DNA of 64,000 nt from Gammaproteobacteria bacterium. Its GTDB lineage: Bacteria; Pseudomonadota; Gammaproteobacteria; GCA-2400775. The notes under the pieces were generated by a model, which saw nothing but the letters and a program-made list of their open reading frames with translations, was not told where the DNA came from and searched no databases. Below are positions 9,462 to 16,658 of this stretch, in pieces. The stretch is taken from contig JAADIY010000042.1 in the NCBI GenBank assembly GCA_013151045.1, forward strand, positions 35,984 through 99,983, given 5' to 3'. How positions within the stretch are numbered: position 1 is the stretch's first letter; each line of letters starts with the position of its first letter. Made by a program: the position numbers and the translations under genes.

Positions 9462-9477
9462 ACCTAATATATTAGGT
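9462..9477. promoter_or_regulatory. Perfect 16-bp palindrome between csoS1D and dabB
   Basis: ACCTAATATATTAGGT is a perfect palindrome in the 150-bp gap upstream of dabB and 12 bp past the csoS1D stop. It could be an operator for the dab operon, or the core of a csoS1D transcript end. There is a T-rich stretch on the plus side only, so minus-strand termination is not supported. Confidence 0.35.
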
Positions 9478-9488
9478 CTTATTTTTAT

Positions 9489-10103
9489 TTAAATTCCTGA
9501 TAAGTTTTCTATCGCACGAATTGCTGCTTCTGCTGCCGCATCAATGTCTGCTTCTTTTCCAGCCAAGGTCAGCCGTCCAAATGCTCCCACCGCTTTCGCA
9601 TCAACCAGCGTTATATTAGCAGCCTTTTCAGCTTCGTTGGCGGCGTATACTATATACCCTGCTGGTTCAGTTTCAAGTATGAACATGCTCTGGCCTGGCA
9701 AAATCATTGATCCACGACGCTCTTGGCGATTAATCAATACGGCATGGTCAGGCGTGATAGAACGTACAATTTCTTTCCAGGCGATACGACATTTTTGTCT
9801 TTGGTTTTCTTCCGTGCGTAAACGGCCTAATACCGCACGACCCGCTTCGATCACATCGCTCTGGTCACGGTGATGAAAAACCATAGAACCAAACGCGCGC
9901 TCGATAACCTGTGAACCTAAGTGAACACGTGTTGCTTTTAAGGCCACGTCTGTCAATTGATGTACTGACATACCTGGCGCAACTTCCATCCATAAACAGG
10001 AATCACCTGGAATAGGTAAGAAACCTTGTGAGACGGTTCCCATATAGACGGCGAGCTGCGGCTGCAACGAGTCTATGTAAACATATGTGCGTAACTTAAT
10101 CAT
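9489..10103 (-). CDS. csoS1D: CsoS1D, tandem-BMC-domain carboxysome shell protein
   Basis: This 204-residue protein contains two BMC-type domains. The second ends with the typical [20 protein letters not shown] pattern (about residues 165-185). CsoS1D forms pseudohexameric trimers that stack and have a large gated pore, proposed to pass RuBP and PGA. Here it is separated from the main shell operon by cbbR and the sbt genes, but it is on the same strand. It follows cbbR with a 1-bp gap, so the two are probably co-transcribed. Length is near that of other proteobacterial CsoS1D proteins. A short N-terminal extension compared with cyanobacterial forms cannot be excluded. Confidence 0.88.
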   Translation of the reverse strand: MIKLRTYVYIDSLQPQLAVYMGTVSQGFLPIPGDSCLWMEVAPGMSVHQLTDVALKATRVHLGSQVIERAFGSMVFHHRDQSDVIEAGRAVLGRLRTEENQRQKCRIAWKEIVRSITPDHAVLINRQERRGSMILPGQSMFILETEPAGYIVYAANEAEKAANITLVDAKAVGAFGRLTLAGKEADIDAAAEAAIRAIENLSGI

Positions 10104-10104
10104 A

Positions 10105-11133
10105 CTACGTCGCTGAACCCTGACCTCTAATCGGCTTCTTATGTACCGATAGCTCGTTTAATAATGATTGCATACGAGCACTAATAATAGGCTCACTAGA
10201 TAGAGCAAACTCTAAGAAAGTTTTTGCAATGAGTGACAACTCTTTGTCTTTTGGGTGCACAATGTACCATTTACGCTGAATAGGAAACCCTTGTACATCT
10301 AACATTGCTATCGGACCGCTAGCACCTTCTAATGTTAAGGTGTGTAACGATGAAATCGTTAATCCTAAACCACCGACTACCGCATGCTTAATCGCTTCAT
10401 TACTGCCAAGCTCCATACGCACATTGGGGACAATGCCATGCTCTGCAAAAACTTTCATCGCAGCATCACGAATTCCTGAGCCAACTTCACGAAAAACAAA
10501 GGTTTCTTTCGCCAATCTTTCAATCGAAATATTGGTCTCTTTACATAAAGGATGATCTTTCGGTGCCATAACCACCAATGGATTTGGCGCGAAACAATGC
10601 GCTTCGATGTGCGACTCTAATTTAGTCGGCAATTGACCCAGTATATAAAGATCATCTTCATTGTTTTGAATTCTCTCTATTATTTCATCACGATTAGGCA
10701 CTTTTAACGTCACATCAATCGCATTATGTTTACGACAAAAATCACCTAATATTTCTGGTGTGAAATATTTTGCAGTTGTAACAACTGCTAAACGCAAGCG
10801 ACCTCGTTGCAGACCTTTAAGCCCAGCTAAACGCGTATCGAGATCGGATAAACAATCAAAAATTTGTCTAATCGCTTGGTATAAATCATTACCTGCATCA
10901 GTCGGTTTAATAGAACGACCTGATTGATCTAGCAAAGGCAGGCCCATCACATTAGTGAGCTTCTTAATCTGCGATGAAACAGTCGGCTGTGTTAGGAAGA
11001 GCTCTTCAGCTGCACGTGTAAAACTACCTAATCGCACAATCGCTTCAAAAATCTGCATCTGCCGAAAAGTGGTATGACGAATGAGATAGTCTGGAAGACC
11101 ACCTTTAAATCGCAAGTTATTATTATCCGTCAT
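10105..11133 (-). CDS. cbbR: CbbR-type LysR regulator of carbon fixation
   Basis: This 342-residue LysR-type regulator has an N-terminal winged HTH (about residues 20-80: [20 protein letters not shown], then [19 protein letters not shown]) and a periplasmic-binding-like effector domain. The HTH sequence and the neighbours identify it as CbbR, which activates cbb and carboxysome genes in response to metabolites such as RuBP, PEP or NADPH, depending on species. Unlike most cbbR genes it is not divergent from cbbL; it lies inside the island, on the same strand, between the sbtB-like gene and csoS1D. Candidate operators lie upstream of cbbL at 20475-20567. Confidence 0.87.
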   Translation of the reverse strand: MTDNNNLRFKGGLPDYLIRHTTFRQMQIFEAIVRLGSFTRAAEELFLTQPTVSSQIKKLTNVMGLPLLDQSGRSIKPTDAGNDLYQAIRQIFDCLSDLDTRLAGLKGLQRGRLRLAVVTTAKYFTPEILGDFCRKHNAIDVTLKVPNRDEIIERIQNNEDDLYILGQLPTKLESHIEAHCFAPNPLVVMAPKDHPLCKETNISIERLAKETFVFREVGSGIRDAAMKVFAEHGIVPNVRMELGSNEAIKHAVVGGLGLTISSLHTLTLEGASGPIAMLDVQGFPIQRKWYIVHPKDKELSLIAKTFLEFALSSEPIISARMQSLLNELSVHKKPIRGQGSAT

Positions 11134-11176
11134 AGTTAGTATTCACACGCGCTTAATAGGTTTCAAAAGACCCAAG

Positions 11177-11497
11177 CTAGCGCATACGCTCATCAAATTT
11201 TTCAGGTGAAAGCACATCAATATCAACGATAAACACAGTGAGGTGATGGCCTTTTTTTATTTTTCTTTCGAGACTATCTAACATTGCCGGTAAGCGATCA
11301 GGCGGGATAATCACTTTAATCATGATGTTAGCATCAAAACCAGTCATATCTGAGCGAATACCTGACGATCCTTCTCCTTGAGCTCTTAATACCGTATAAC
11401 CGCTAGCGCCATATTTTCTAAAAGAATCAACTAGCTTTCCCTCTAGAGCATCAATAGTAATAATGTTCAGTAGTTTTTCTGGAAACAGTCTATCCAT
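11177..11497 (-). CDS. sbtB: SbtB/CPII-type PII-like regulator of SbtA
   Basis: A 106-residue PII-like protein encoded 26 bp after sbtA. I chose the second Met (11497) because a perfect GGAGGT stands just upstream of it; an earlier Met at 11509 overlaps that site. GASGYTVLRAQGEGSSGIRS followed by FDANIMIKVIIP matches the SbtB pattern (GYTV, then GKG and a short T-loop with R-S). It lacks the C-terminal CGPxGC redox R-loop found in many cyanobacterial SbtB proteins. SbtB binds adenine nucleotides, including cAMP, and controls the bicarbonate transporter; here I infer the same role. It differs from the DAB-linked PII-like protein at 3448-3774. Confidence 0.82.
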   Translation of the reverse strand: MDRLFPEKLLNIITIDALEGKLVDSFRKYGASGYTVLRAQGEGSSGIRSDMTGFDANIMIKVIIPPDRLPAMLDSLERKIKKGHHLTVFIVDIDVLSPEKFDERMR

Positions 11498-11523
11498 TGT
11501 TACCTCCATTCTTTATTTTCACT

Positions 11524-12543
11524 TTAAGCTGTAACAACTTGGGCTAGTTTGTGAAACAAAGGAATGCCAACAATCACATTAAATGGGAATGTGATACCAA
11601 GAGAAAGTGTCAAATAATAAGACGGGTTGGCTTCCGGCACAGCCAGACGCATAGCTGGAGGAACAGCAATGTATGATGCACTAGCTGCCAAAACAGCGAC
11701 TAAGGTTGTTCCACCGATACTGAAACCGAGCATATACGTGCCGACATAAACGCCGATGACTCCGCCAATAAGCGGCATGACAATACCGAATAAGGCTAAG
11801 AGCACCCCTACCTGACGTAAATCACCTAAACGTTGGCCCGCGACATGACCCATCTCGAATAAAAATAAACATAACACACCCATGAAAATTTCTTCGATGA
11901 ATGGCTCTAATTTATCCATGCTTGACGGTATAGCAATTGCGCCAATGATCATTGAACCCATCAAGATCACAACACTACCATTGGTAAAGGCATCCTTTAA
12001 TAAATGGCCAAAACTATTATCATCACCATCTATATCATCAGTAGCATCTTGTACGATACCGGCTTTTGCTTCTCGCGCTGCAATAGTCTGTCGTGCTTTA
12101 GCTGCAAGTAATAGCCCGACGACAATTGCGGGCGTCTCCATGATTGCCAGCATAATCAGCGGATAGTTTTCGTATTCGATACCAGCATGATCAAGATAAG
12201 CAATAGCGGTAAGAAAAGTACCTGCACTCACCGAGCCATAATGCGCCGAGATTGCAGCCGCATCGAGCAAACTGACTTTTCTACTAACCAATAAAATAAC
12301 ATAACCAATTATAGGCAGCGAAAAACCCATAATCAGCGCCCACATAACAGAGTTTAAGGCAATGAAAAGATCTGCATTGGCTAAGGCATAACCACCATGC
12401 AAACCAATAGCCATGAGCAAGTATATTGATAATACTTTGGCAAGATCTGGAGGAAAGCGTAAATCGGATTTAACAATACGTGCTACCACGCCAAGCACAA
12501 AAAAGAGTACTGCTGGCAATAACAAATTACTTAAACTTGACAT
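11524..12543 (-). CDS. sbtA: SbtA-family sodium-dependent bicarbonate transporter
   Basis: This 339-residue integral membrane protein has about ten predicted helices in two inverted halves (helix LLLPAVLFFVLGVVARIVKS at the start). Sequence and size fit the SbtA family of Na+/bicarbonate symporters (DUF897). Conserved glycine-rich segments such as ISAHYGSVSAGTFLTAIAYL and the matching ASASYIAVPPAMRLAVPEAN form the discontinuous helices. A charged cytoplasmic linker around residues 150-175 separates the halves. Bicarbonate it imports would feed the carboxysomal carbonic anhydrase. The adjacent sbtB-like gene supports the call. It lies 125 bp past the McdB-like gene and may have its own promoter. 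Confidence 0.9.
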   Translation of the reverse strand: MSSLSNLLLPAVLFFVLGVVARIVKSDLRFPPDLAKVLSIYLLMAIGLHGGYALANADLFIALNSVMWALIMGFSLPIIGYVILLVSRKVSLLDAAAISAHYGSVSAGTFLTAIAYLDHAGIEYENYPLIMLAIMETPAIVVGLLLAAKARQTIAAREAKAGIVQDATDDIDGDDNSFGHLLKDAFTNGSVVILMGSMIIGAIAIPSSMDKLEPFIEEIFMGVLCLFLFEMGHVAGQRLGDLRQVGVLLALFGIVMPLIGGVIGVYVGTYMLGFSIGGTTLVAVLAASASYIAVPPAMRLAVPEANPSYYLTLSLGITFPFNVIVGIPLFHKLAQVVTA

Positions 12544-12562
12544 TGCTTACCTCAATCTATCG

Positions 12563-12585
12563 TTAAATAAACGCAGTTATTGCGT
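12563..12585 (-). terminator. Weak terminator-like hairpin between the cso operon and sbtA
   Basis: ACGCA (12571-12575) and TGCGT (12581-12585) can pair, and on the minus strand they are followed by TTATTTA. The stem is only 5 bp, so at most partial termination is expected. It would separate the carboxysome operon from sbtA. Confidence 0.25.
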
Positions 12586-12668
12586 ATATTTAATCCTGTA
12601 GGAAAATCTGGATTTGCATGTCAGTGTAAAGCCCATATCGAATCACCACACAGAAAACCTAATCTAGA

Positions 12669-12851
12669 TTAGTCCGGCCATACACGGCGTGAGCTAAAAC
12701 CTAACACTGCATGCCTAGAAACTAATTTTGAACTCACTGCCTTCGCTGCCGCAGGCTTTTTTTCCTTTACAGTAGACCCAGCTTTAGATTGGGTTCTCGG
12801 CTGCGCCTTGGTGTTAGTTGTACTTTTTATCGTCTTCTTAACCGTTGTCAT
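12669..12851 (-). CDS. Second McdB-like small protein, in the carboxysome operon
   Basis: This 60-residue, strongly basic, low-complexity protein (rich in Lys, Thr, Ala, Ser) ends SSRRVWPD. The last residues match the end of the mcdA-linked McdB at 1673-1870 (SSRCWPD), including a Trp third from the C-terminus, which is the hallmark of alpha-McdB. Its start overlaps the acRAF stop by 4 bp, so it is coupled to the cso operon, yet there is no ParA gene beside it. I infer a paralogous McdB or another carboxysome-associated adaptor working with the distant McdA. Composition-driven similarity cannot be excluded, but the shared ending in two genes of one island is hard to attribute to chance. Confidence 0.65.
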   Translation of the reverse strand: MTTVKKTIKSTTNTKAQPRTQSKAGSTVKEKKPAAAKAVSSKLVSRHAVLGFSSRRVWPD

Positions 12852-13138
12852 CTCAACTCCTCATCTGCATCGTTTAACGATGCAGGCACAATATCGTCAA
12901 TCAGTTGTGCAAAACGTATTAGCTTTTCACCCAGCTCTGTCTCACCGTCTTCTAAATGCAATGCAATAGAAACGTGCGTTCGACTAAAACTCAAGTCTGG
13001 GTAACAATTTTCCGCCTCAGAAATTTCTGCTGACCGATCTAAAAAATCTCGAGTCTGATCATAATCACTAAATTCGATTCGACGTTCTAAACGCAACGGG
13101 CGCTTACGTTCGATCCAATTTTCGCTAATTACTGACAT
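12848..13138 (-). CDS. acRAF, pterin-dehydratase-like RuBisCO assembly factor
   Basis: This 96-residue protein has the 4a-hydroxytetrahydrobiopterin dehydratase (PCD) fold: an N-terminal strand region with RRIEFSDYDQTRDFLDRSAE and a middle segment YPDLSFSRTHVSIALHLED. Carboxysomal members of this family (alpha-carboxysome RuBisCO assembly factor, acRAF) lack dehydratase activity and act as RuBisCO chaperones. In other genomes the gene sits beside the same ferritin-like and positioning genes. Here it follows the ferritin-like gene by 19 bp and overlaps the McdB-like gene by 4 bp. The classical catalytic His-His pair of true dehydratases is not evident. Confidence 0.85.
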   Translation of the reverse strand: MSVISENWIERKRPLRLERRIEFSDYDQTRDFLDRSAEISEAENCYPDLSFSRTHVSIALHLEDGETELGEKLIRFAQLIDDIVPASLNDADEELR

Positions 13139-13157
13139 ACTCTTTACTCACTATGAG

Positions 13158-13613
13158 CTAGTTGCTGGCAGTTTGTTGCCACCAACTCTCAAAACACTCC
13201 GCATGCACTTGCTCTTCTTTCAATAACTCTTCAAAGAAAATGCGATTATCATCGTCCTTAGTCGTTACGCAGTGGCGAACCGCCTGCGTATAGAACCCGA
13301 CAATTTCGTTTTCAAACCGCTTACAATACTGCATTAACTCAGGCAGTGAACCATCTAAGTGAGTAGCCCTTAAATTACTCGCATTCGGTGCGCCACCTAA
13401 TGCCAACATACGGCCAATTATTCTCTCCACATGCTGCATTTCTTCGCCAGCTTCTTCGCGAAATTTATCGCTAGCAGACTTCATTCCACGCGCTTCCATT
13501 AACTTAGCCAATGCAGTGTATTGCTGCACAGCAGAGAGCTCAAAACTCAATGCGCGGCCAAGGAAACCTAGAATTGCCTGTGAATTAATCGACGAATCAA
13601 TCAAGTGGATCAC
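13158..13613 (-). CDS. Carboxysome-associated ferritin/bacterioferritin-like protein
   Basis: This 151-residue four-helix ferritin-like protein has di-iron-type ligands: a Glu in FELSAVQQYTAL, EEMQHVERI (ExxH), ENEIVGFY, and EELLKEEQVHAE (second ExxH). The start is a GTG, with an in-frame stop just upstream. Genes of this type occur regularly next to alpha-carboxysome shell genes, but their role in the organelle is not settled; iron storage or oxygen/peroxide chemistry are the usual suggestions. It lies about 97 bp after csoS1, separated by a stable hairpin, and 19 bp before acRAF. Family identity is firm, function is open. Confidence 0.85.
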   Translation of the reverse strand: MIHLIDSSINSQAILGFLGRALSFELSAVQQYTALAKLMEARGMKSASDKFREEAGEEMQHVERIIGRMLALGGAPNASNLRATHLDGSLPELMQYCKRFENEIVGFYTQAVRHCVTTKDDDNRIFFEELLKEEQVHAECFESWWQQTASN

Positions 13614-13652
13614 TCATGCGGATAAATACTGTTAGTAAACGAATTAGAGTCC

Positions 13653-13693
13653 GGCATGGCTGGGTTACGAATTCTCGCCGCCCAGGCCATACC
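13653..13693 (-). repeat. Stable hairpin between csoS1 and the ferritin-like gene
   Basis: GGCATGGCTGGG (13653-13664) pairs with CCCAGGCCATACC (13681-13693) with one bulge and a G-T pair, around a 16-nt loop. There is no T-run, so it looks like an intercistronic stabiliser or processing site protecting the highly expressed upstream shell transcript rather than a terminator. Confidence 0.6.
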
Positions 13694-13709
13694 GCGCCTC
13701 GCCATCGTA

Positions 13710-14003
13710 TTACGCCGCGGTATTACCTAGTACTGGTTCCACTTCTTTGTGTGGACGCGCGATAATATGAGCAGCAACAAGACCGTCACCCACTCTTTCA
13801 CAAGCATCCGCACCAGCACGAACTGCTGCGTTAACCGCACCGGTTTCGCCACGTACTAAAACAGTGACATAACCACCACCAACAAATTCACGTCCGATAA
13901 GACGAACTTCTGCTGCTTTAGTCATCGCATCTGCTGCTTCAATAGCAGGAACCAGACCACGAGTTTCAATCATACCTAATGCAATACCATATTCATTTGC
14001 CAT
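13710..14003 (-). CDS. csoS1: CsoS1-type BMC-H carboxysome shell hexamer protein (second copy)
   Basis: This 97-residue single-BMC-domain protein forms the hexameric facets of the carboxysome shell. Residues from YGIALGMIETRGLVPAIEAA through HKEVEPVL are identical to the neighbouring copy at 14040-14354; only the extreme ends differ. The domain hallmarks are IGREFVGGGYVTVLVRGE (pore strand region) and DACERVGDGLVAAHIIARPH. It is preceded by a clear GGAG ribosome site and lies 36 bp after the first copy. The C-terminus LGNTAA is shorter and different from that of its twin, which may matter for partner contacts. Confidence 0.95.
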   Translation of the reverse strand: MANEYGIALGMIETRGLVPAIEAADAMTKAAEVRLIGREFVGGGYVTVLVRGETGAVNAAVRAGADACERVGDGLVAAHIIARPHKEVEPVLGNTAA

Positions 14004-14039
14004 GGATGTATCTCCTCTTGATAAAATAAATCGTTAAAA

Positions 14040-14354
14040 TTAAGAACGAGCTGTGTTGGCGCTACCAGCCATATCCAAAACAGGTTCCACTTCTTTGTGT
14101 GGACGAGCAATAATGTGAGCTGCAACAAGACCATCACCCACTCTTTCACAAGCATCCGCGCCAGCGCGAACCGCTGCGTTAACCGCACCAGTTTCACCAC
14201 GAACCAAGACGGTGACATAACCACCACCAACAAATTCACGCCCAATCAAACGCACTTCTGCTGCTTTAGTCATGGCATCAGCTGCTTCGATCGCAGGAAC
14301 TAAGCCACGAGTTTCAATCATGCCTAATGCGATTCCGTAGTTACCTTCACTCAT
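14040..14354 (-). CDS. csoS1: CsoS1-type BMC-H carboxysome shell hexamer protein (first copy)
   Basis: A 104-residue BMC-H shell protein. I chose the start at 14354 (MSEGNYGIAL) because GGAG stands 8 nt upstream; an in-frame Met at 14381 would add nine non-conserved residues. Its core is identical at protein level to the copy at 13710-14003, while codons differ at many third positions, which points to an old duplication under purifying selection or conversion. The C-terminal tail (DMAGSANTARS) is longer than that of the second copy. It forms the facets with CsoS1D as the gated pore component. Confidence 0.94.
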   Translation of the reverse strand: MSEGNYGIALGMIETRGLVPAIEAADAMTKAAEVRLIGREFVGGGYVTVLVRGETGAVNAAVRAGADACERVGDGLVAAHIIARPHKEVEPVLDMAGSANTARS

Positions 14355-14402
14355 CGTTATATCTCCGTCTTTGTTACTCAATAATAATAGTTACTAACTA
14401 AG

Positions 14403-14696
14403 TTATGCTTTTATCACTTGCTCTTCAGGCATGCCTTTTGTCTGCCCGGTTTCTTCATCCCAATAATCAATAATGCCGTTAATCGTCAGGTCTGTTAGGG
14501 TTTTAGGATTATCGCAAGCAAAACGTGCCGCGGAACCTGTTGAAACAAACACCCAATTACCTGGTCGTGCACCACAAGGATCTGCTGCCACTTGTAACTT
14601 GCCACGACTATCACGCAGTATGCGCAAACTGCTTTGCAACAAACCAGGATGACGGCGTGTGCAAACCAATGATGCTACAACACGCATAATATCCAC
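14403..14696 (-). CDS. csoS4B: CsoS4B pentameric vertex protein
   Basis: This 97-residue BMC-P protein caps carboxysome vertices as a pentamer. Family features visible are MRVVASLVCTRRHPGL at the N-terminus, ADPCGARPGNWVFVSTGSAA in the middle, and the conserved LTINGIIDYWDEE near the C-terminus. Its start overlaps the csoS4A stop by one base, so the two vertex proteins are translated from coupled frames at low level relative to CsoS1. Confidence 0.95.
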   Translation of the reverse strand: MDIMRVVASLVCTRRHPGLLQSSLRILRDSRGKLQVAADPCGARPGNWVFVSTGSAARFACDNPKTLTDLTINGIIDYWDEETGQTKGMPEEQVIKA

Positions 14697-14989
14697 TAAT
14701 CTTTCTGCCCTGCTTGTTCGGTTTTTTCTTCCTCAGCTTCAGACTTTTCTTCGTCCCAGTAATCAATAATCCCAACAATGGTTAGATCACTTGGATACTC
14801 TTTACTGCCTGCTGCCTCACGTGCTGCCGAACTACCCACACAAATCACCCAATCACCCGGGATACAACCAACTGCATCCACTGCAACTAAGCGTGACGAG
14901 CCATCTAATACCACTTGCAAATGCTTATGGTTCATCGTTGCAATACGATTAGTCGCCACCAAAGGCTTCTCAACTTTACAAATCTTCAT
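14696..14989 (-). CDS. csoS4A: CsoS4A pentameric vertex protein
   Basis: This 97-residue BMC-P protein is the paralog of CsoS4B. It starts MKICKVEKPLVATNRI and carries AVGCIPGDWVICVGSSAA and LTIVGIIDYWDEE. The C-terminus is an acidic tail (EEKSEAEEEKTEQ) not seen in CsoS4B. The ATG overlaps the csoSCA stop by one base (TGATG), indicating translational coupling. Vertex proteins close the icosahedral shell and keep CO2 from leaking. Confidence 0.95.
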   Translation of the reverse strand: MKICKVEKPLVATNRIATMNHKHLQVVLDGSSRLVAVDAVGCIPGDWVICVGSSAAREAAGSKEYPSDLTIVGIIDYWDEEKSEAEEEKTEQAGQKD

Positions 14990-16572
14990 CAGTGTGTCTC
15001 CTGATTAGCAGGCAACAAAGAACAGCCAACCATCTCTGCTCTGCCATCTGACGAACAATCACGCACCATTAAAAGCGTATGTAACAACCCTTTTTCAGCG
15101 TAATCGCTATAACGACTGCGTAACGCTGCATCTAGTTGCTGACAGCGCGCTTCTGCACGCTCTCTCGCAGCCGGTACCTTGCTGTGGTAATCATTACGAA
15201 TCACCACCGGAATAGGTAAACCACGATTTGCGTTTAACTTAGTAAATATCTTTATTCCTACGTCCATATCTTGAGCACCTTCTTCTACCGTACTCAAGTA
15301 GGCAAAATAGGTTAAGTTGCGTAAACGCACCTCTTCAAAACCTATACCCATACCAATAAAACATTCTTGATGGCCAATATCGCTATAACAGCCTTGATGA
15401 TATTGACGCACATAATCAATTTGCGAAATATTTTTACAAAGTAAATAAGCTGCTAACTTTTTCATACCCTCATCAGGTAATGAAGCACCCTGCTCTGCAC
15501 TATGCTTTTCTATATAACTTGTTATGCATGCCTGTGCATTACTAGCAGATTCGTTATACGTTGCGTCGTACAACTCAGCCGCATCGACATAACGACTCGC
15601 ATCAATATCGCCGTTAGCGTCAGGCAAGTGCAAACGCAATACATCGTTATCGGTGTCGATACCGACCAGCAATAAGTCAATCGATGCGCCACAACAAAAA
15701 CTATTTTCAACACCTTGGCGAAAATCCTCTAAACGGCCAATGGCTGCTTGAGCTGCGCGCTGCACATCACTACCGTGCGCTGCACAACCTTCTGTATCTG
15801 GATGTGATGAACTAAAATGATAAGCTGCCACTTTCAGATAACGCGTTGGCGCATCTGCTGCATTAGGCTTACCTTCGCGATAGCGAAGCATCTCAGTCTT
15901 AACCCATTTTTGCAGGCTGTCATCAACATCAAACATAGCACCAGCATAGGACTTACGTCTTACCACCTTATGTGGCAAACGTAATACATAGCGAATAACG
16001 TGTGCTAAACGCCCATCTGCACAAGGCGATACGTCCATCAAATGGAAACCACATTGCTCAAGAAACGTTTGAAATTCATTATCATCTGACGCACTTAACG
16101 GACTATTCATAAAGAAGTCATCCGACATGTGACGAAACGTCTCAAATACACACCAGCAATACAGTGAGCCAATATCTAGAGGCTTCACCCAACTATCTTC
16201 TAACAAATGTTCAGGCAACTCAAAACCAAGCTTATTACGCGCAAGCTGCTGCGCACGCTCAATAAAACCTGAATCGTGTTGCACTGAGGATATTTCCTGC
16301 AATACAACTTCAATGTCAGAAAAAGATCCTTTTATCTTCTGCTCATAACTGTATAAATGCTTATTTTCATCATTACGTGAAAACGGATGCCCTGTTCTAT
16401 TTGAAGCAACTCTACTGCTAGTCGTCCCATTTGAATTACCAACTGAATTATCGGAGAACAACGCCTGCGCACCAGCATAAGAAGCTGCGCCCTGTTGCCG
16501 AGGCAACATGGCGCGTTTCAGCGGTACTGCTCGCTGCAACGTGCTTCTATTTTTTACTCTGCTGTTGAACAT
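14989..16572 (-). CDS. csoSCA: CsoSCA (CsoS3), carboxysomal carbonic anhydrase
   Basis: This 527-residue shell-associated epsilon/beta-type carbonic anhydrase turns bicarbonate into CO2 inside the carboxysome. Predicted zinc ligands are Cys184 (with Asp186-Arg188 in SPCADGRLAH), His252 and Cys263 in YHFSSSHPDTEGCAAHGS. The His-Cys spacing of 11 matches the Halothiobacillus enzyme. The first 75 residues are basic and disordered, and include RVKNRSTLQRAVPLKRA, consistent with the N-terminal peptide that binds RuBisCO in this family. The gene lies 86 bp after csoS2 and overlaps csoS4A by one base. Confidence 0.95.
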   Translation of the reverse strand: MFNSRVKNRSTLQRAVPLKRAMLPRQQGAASYAGAQALFSDNSVGNSNGTTSSRVASNRTGHPFSRNDENKHLYSYEQKIKGSFSDIEVVLQEISSVQHDSGFIERAQQLARNKLGFELPEHLLEDSWVKPLDIGSLYCWCVFETFRHMSDDFFMNSPLSASDDNEFQTFLEQCGFHLMDVSPCADGRLAHVIRYVLRLPHKVVRRKSYAGAMFDVDDSLQKWVKTEMLRYREGKPNAADAPTRYLKVAAYHFSSSHPDTEGCAAHGSDVQRAAQAAIGRLEDFRQGVENSFCCGASIDLLLVGIDTDNDVLRLHLPDANGDIDASRYVDAAELYDATYNESASNAQACITSYIEKHSAEQGASLPDEGMKKLAAYLLCKNISQIDYVRQYHQGCYSDIGHQECFIGMGIGFEEVRLRNLTYFAYLSTVEEGAQDMDVGIKIFTKLNANRGLPIPVVIRNDYHSKVPAARERAEARCQQLDAALRSRYSDYAEKGLLHTLLMVRDCSSDGRAEMVGCSLLPANQETH

Positions 16573-16658
16573 GACGTTAATCCGTTCTCCAAAAATTCGC
16601 TTGTAAATGCTCTAGGATTGATGCTTTAAGTTAATAAACCGTGTCTAGCCAGTTACTA

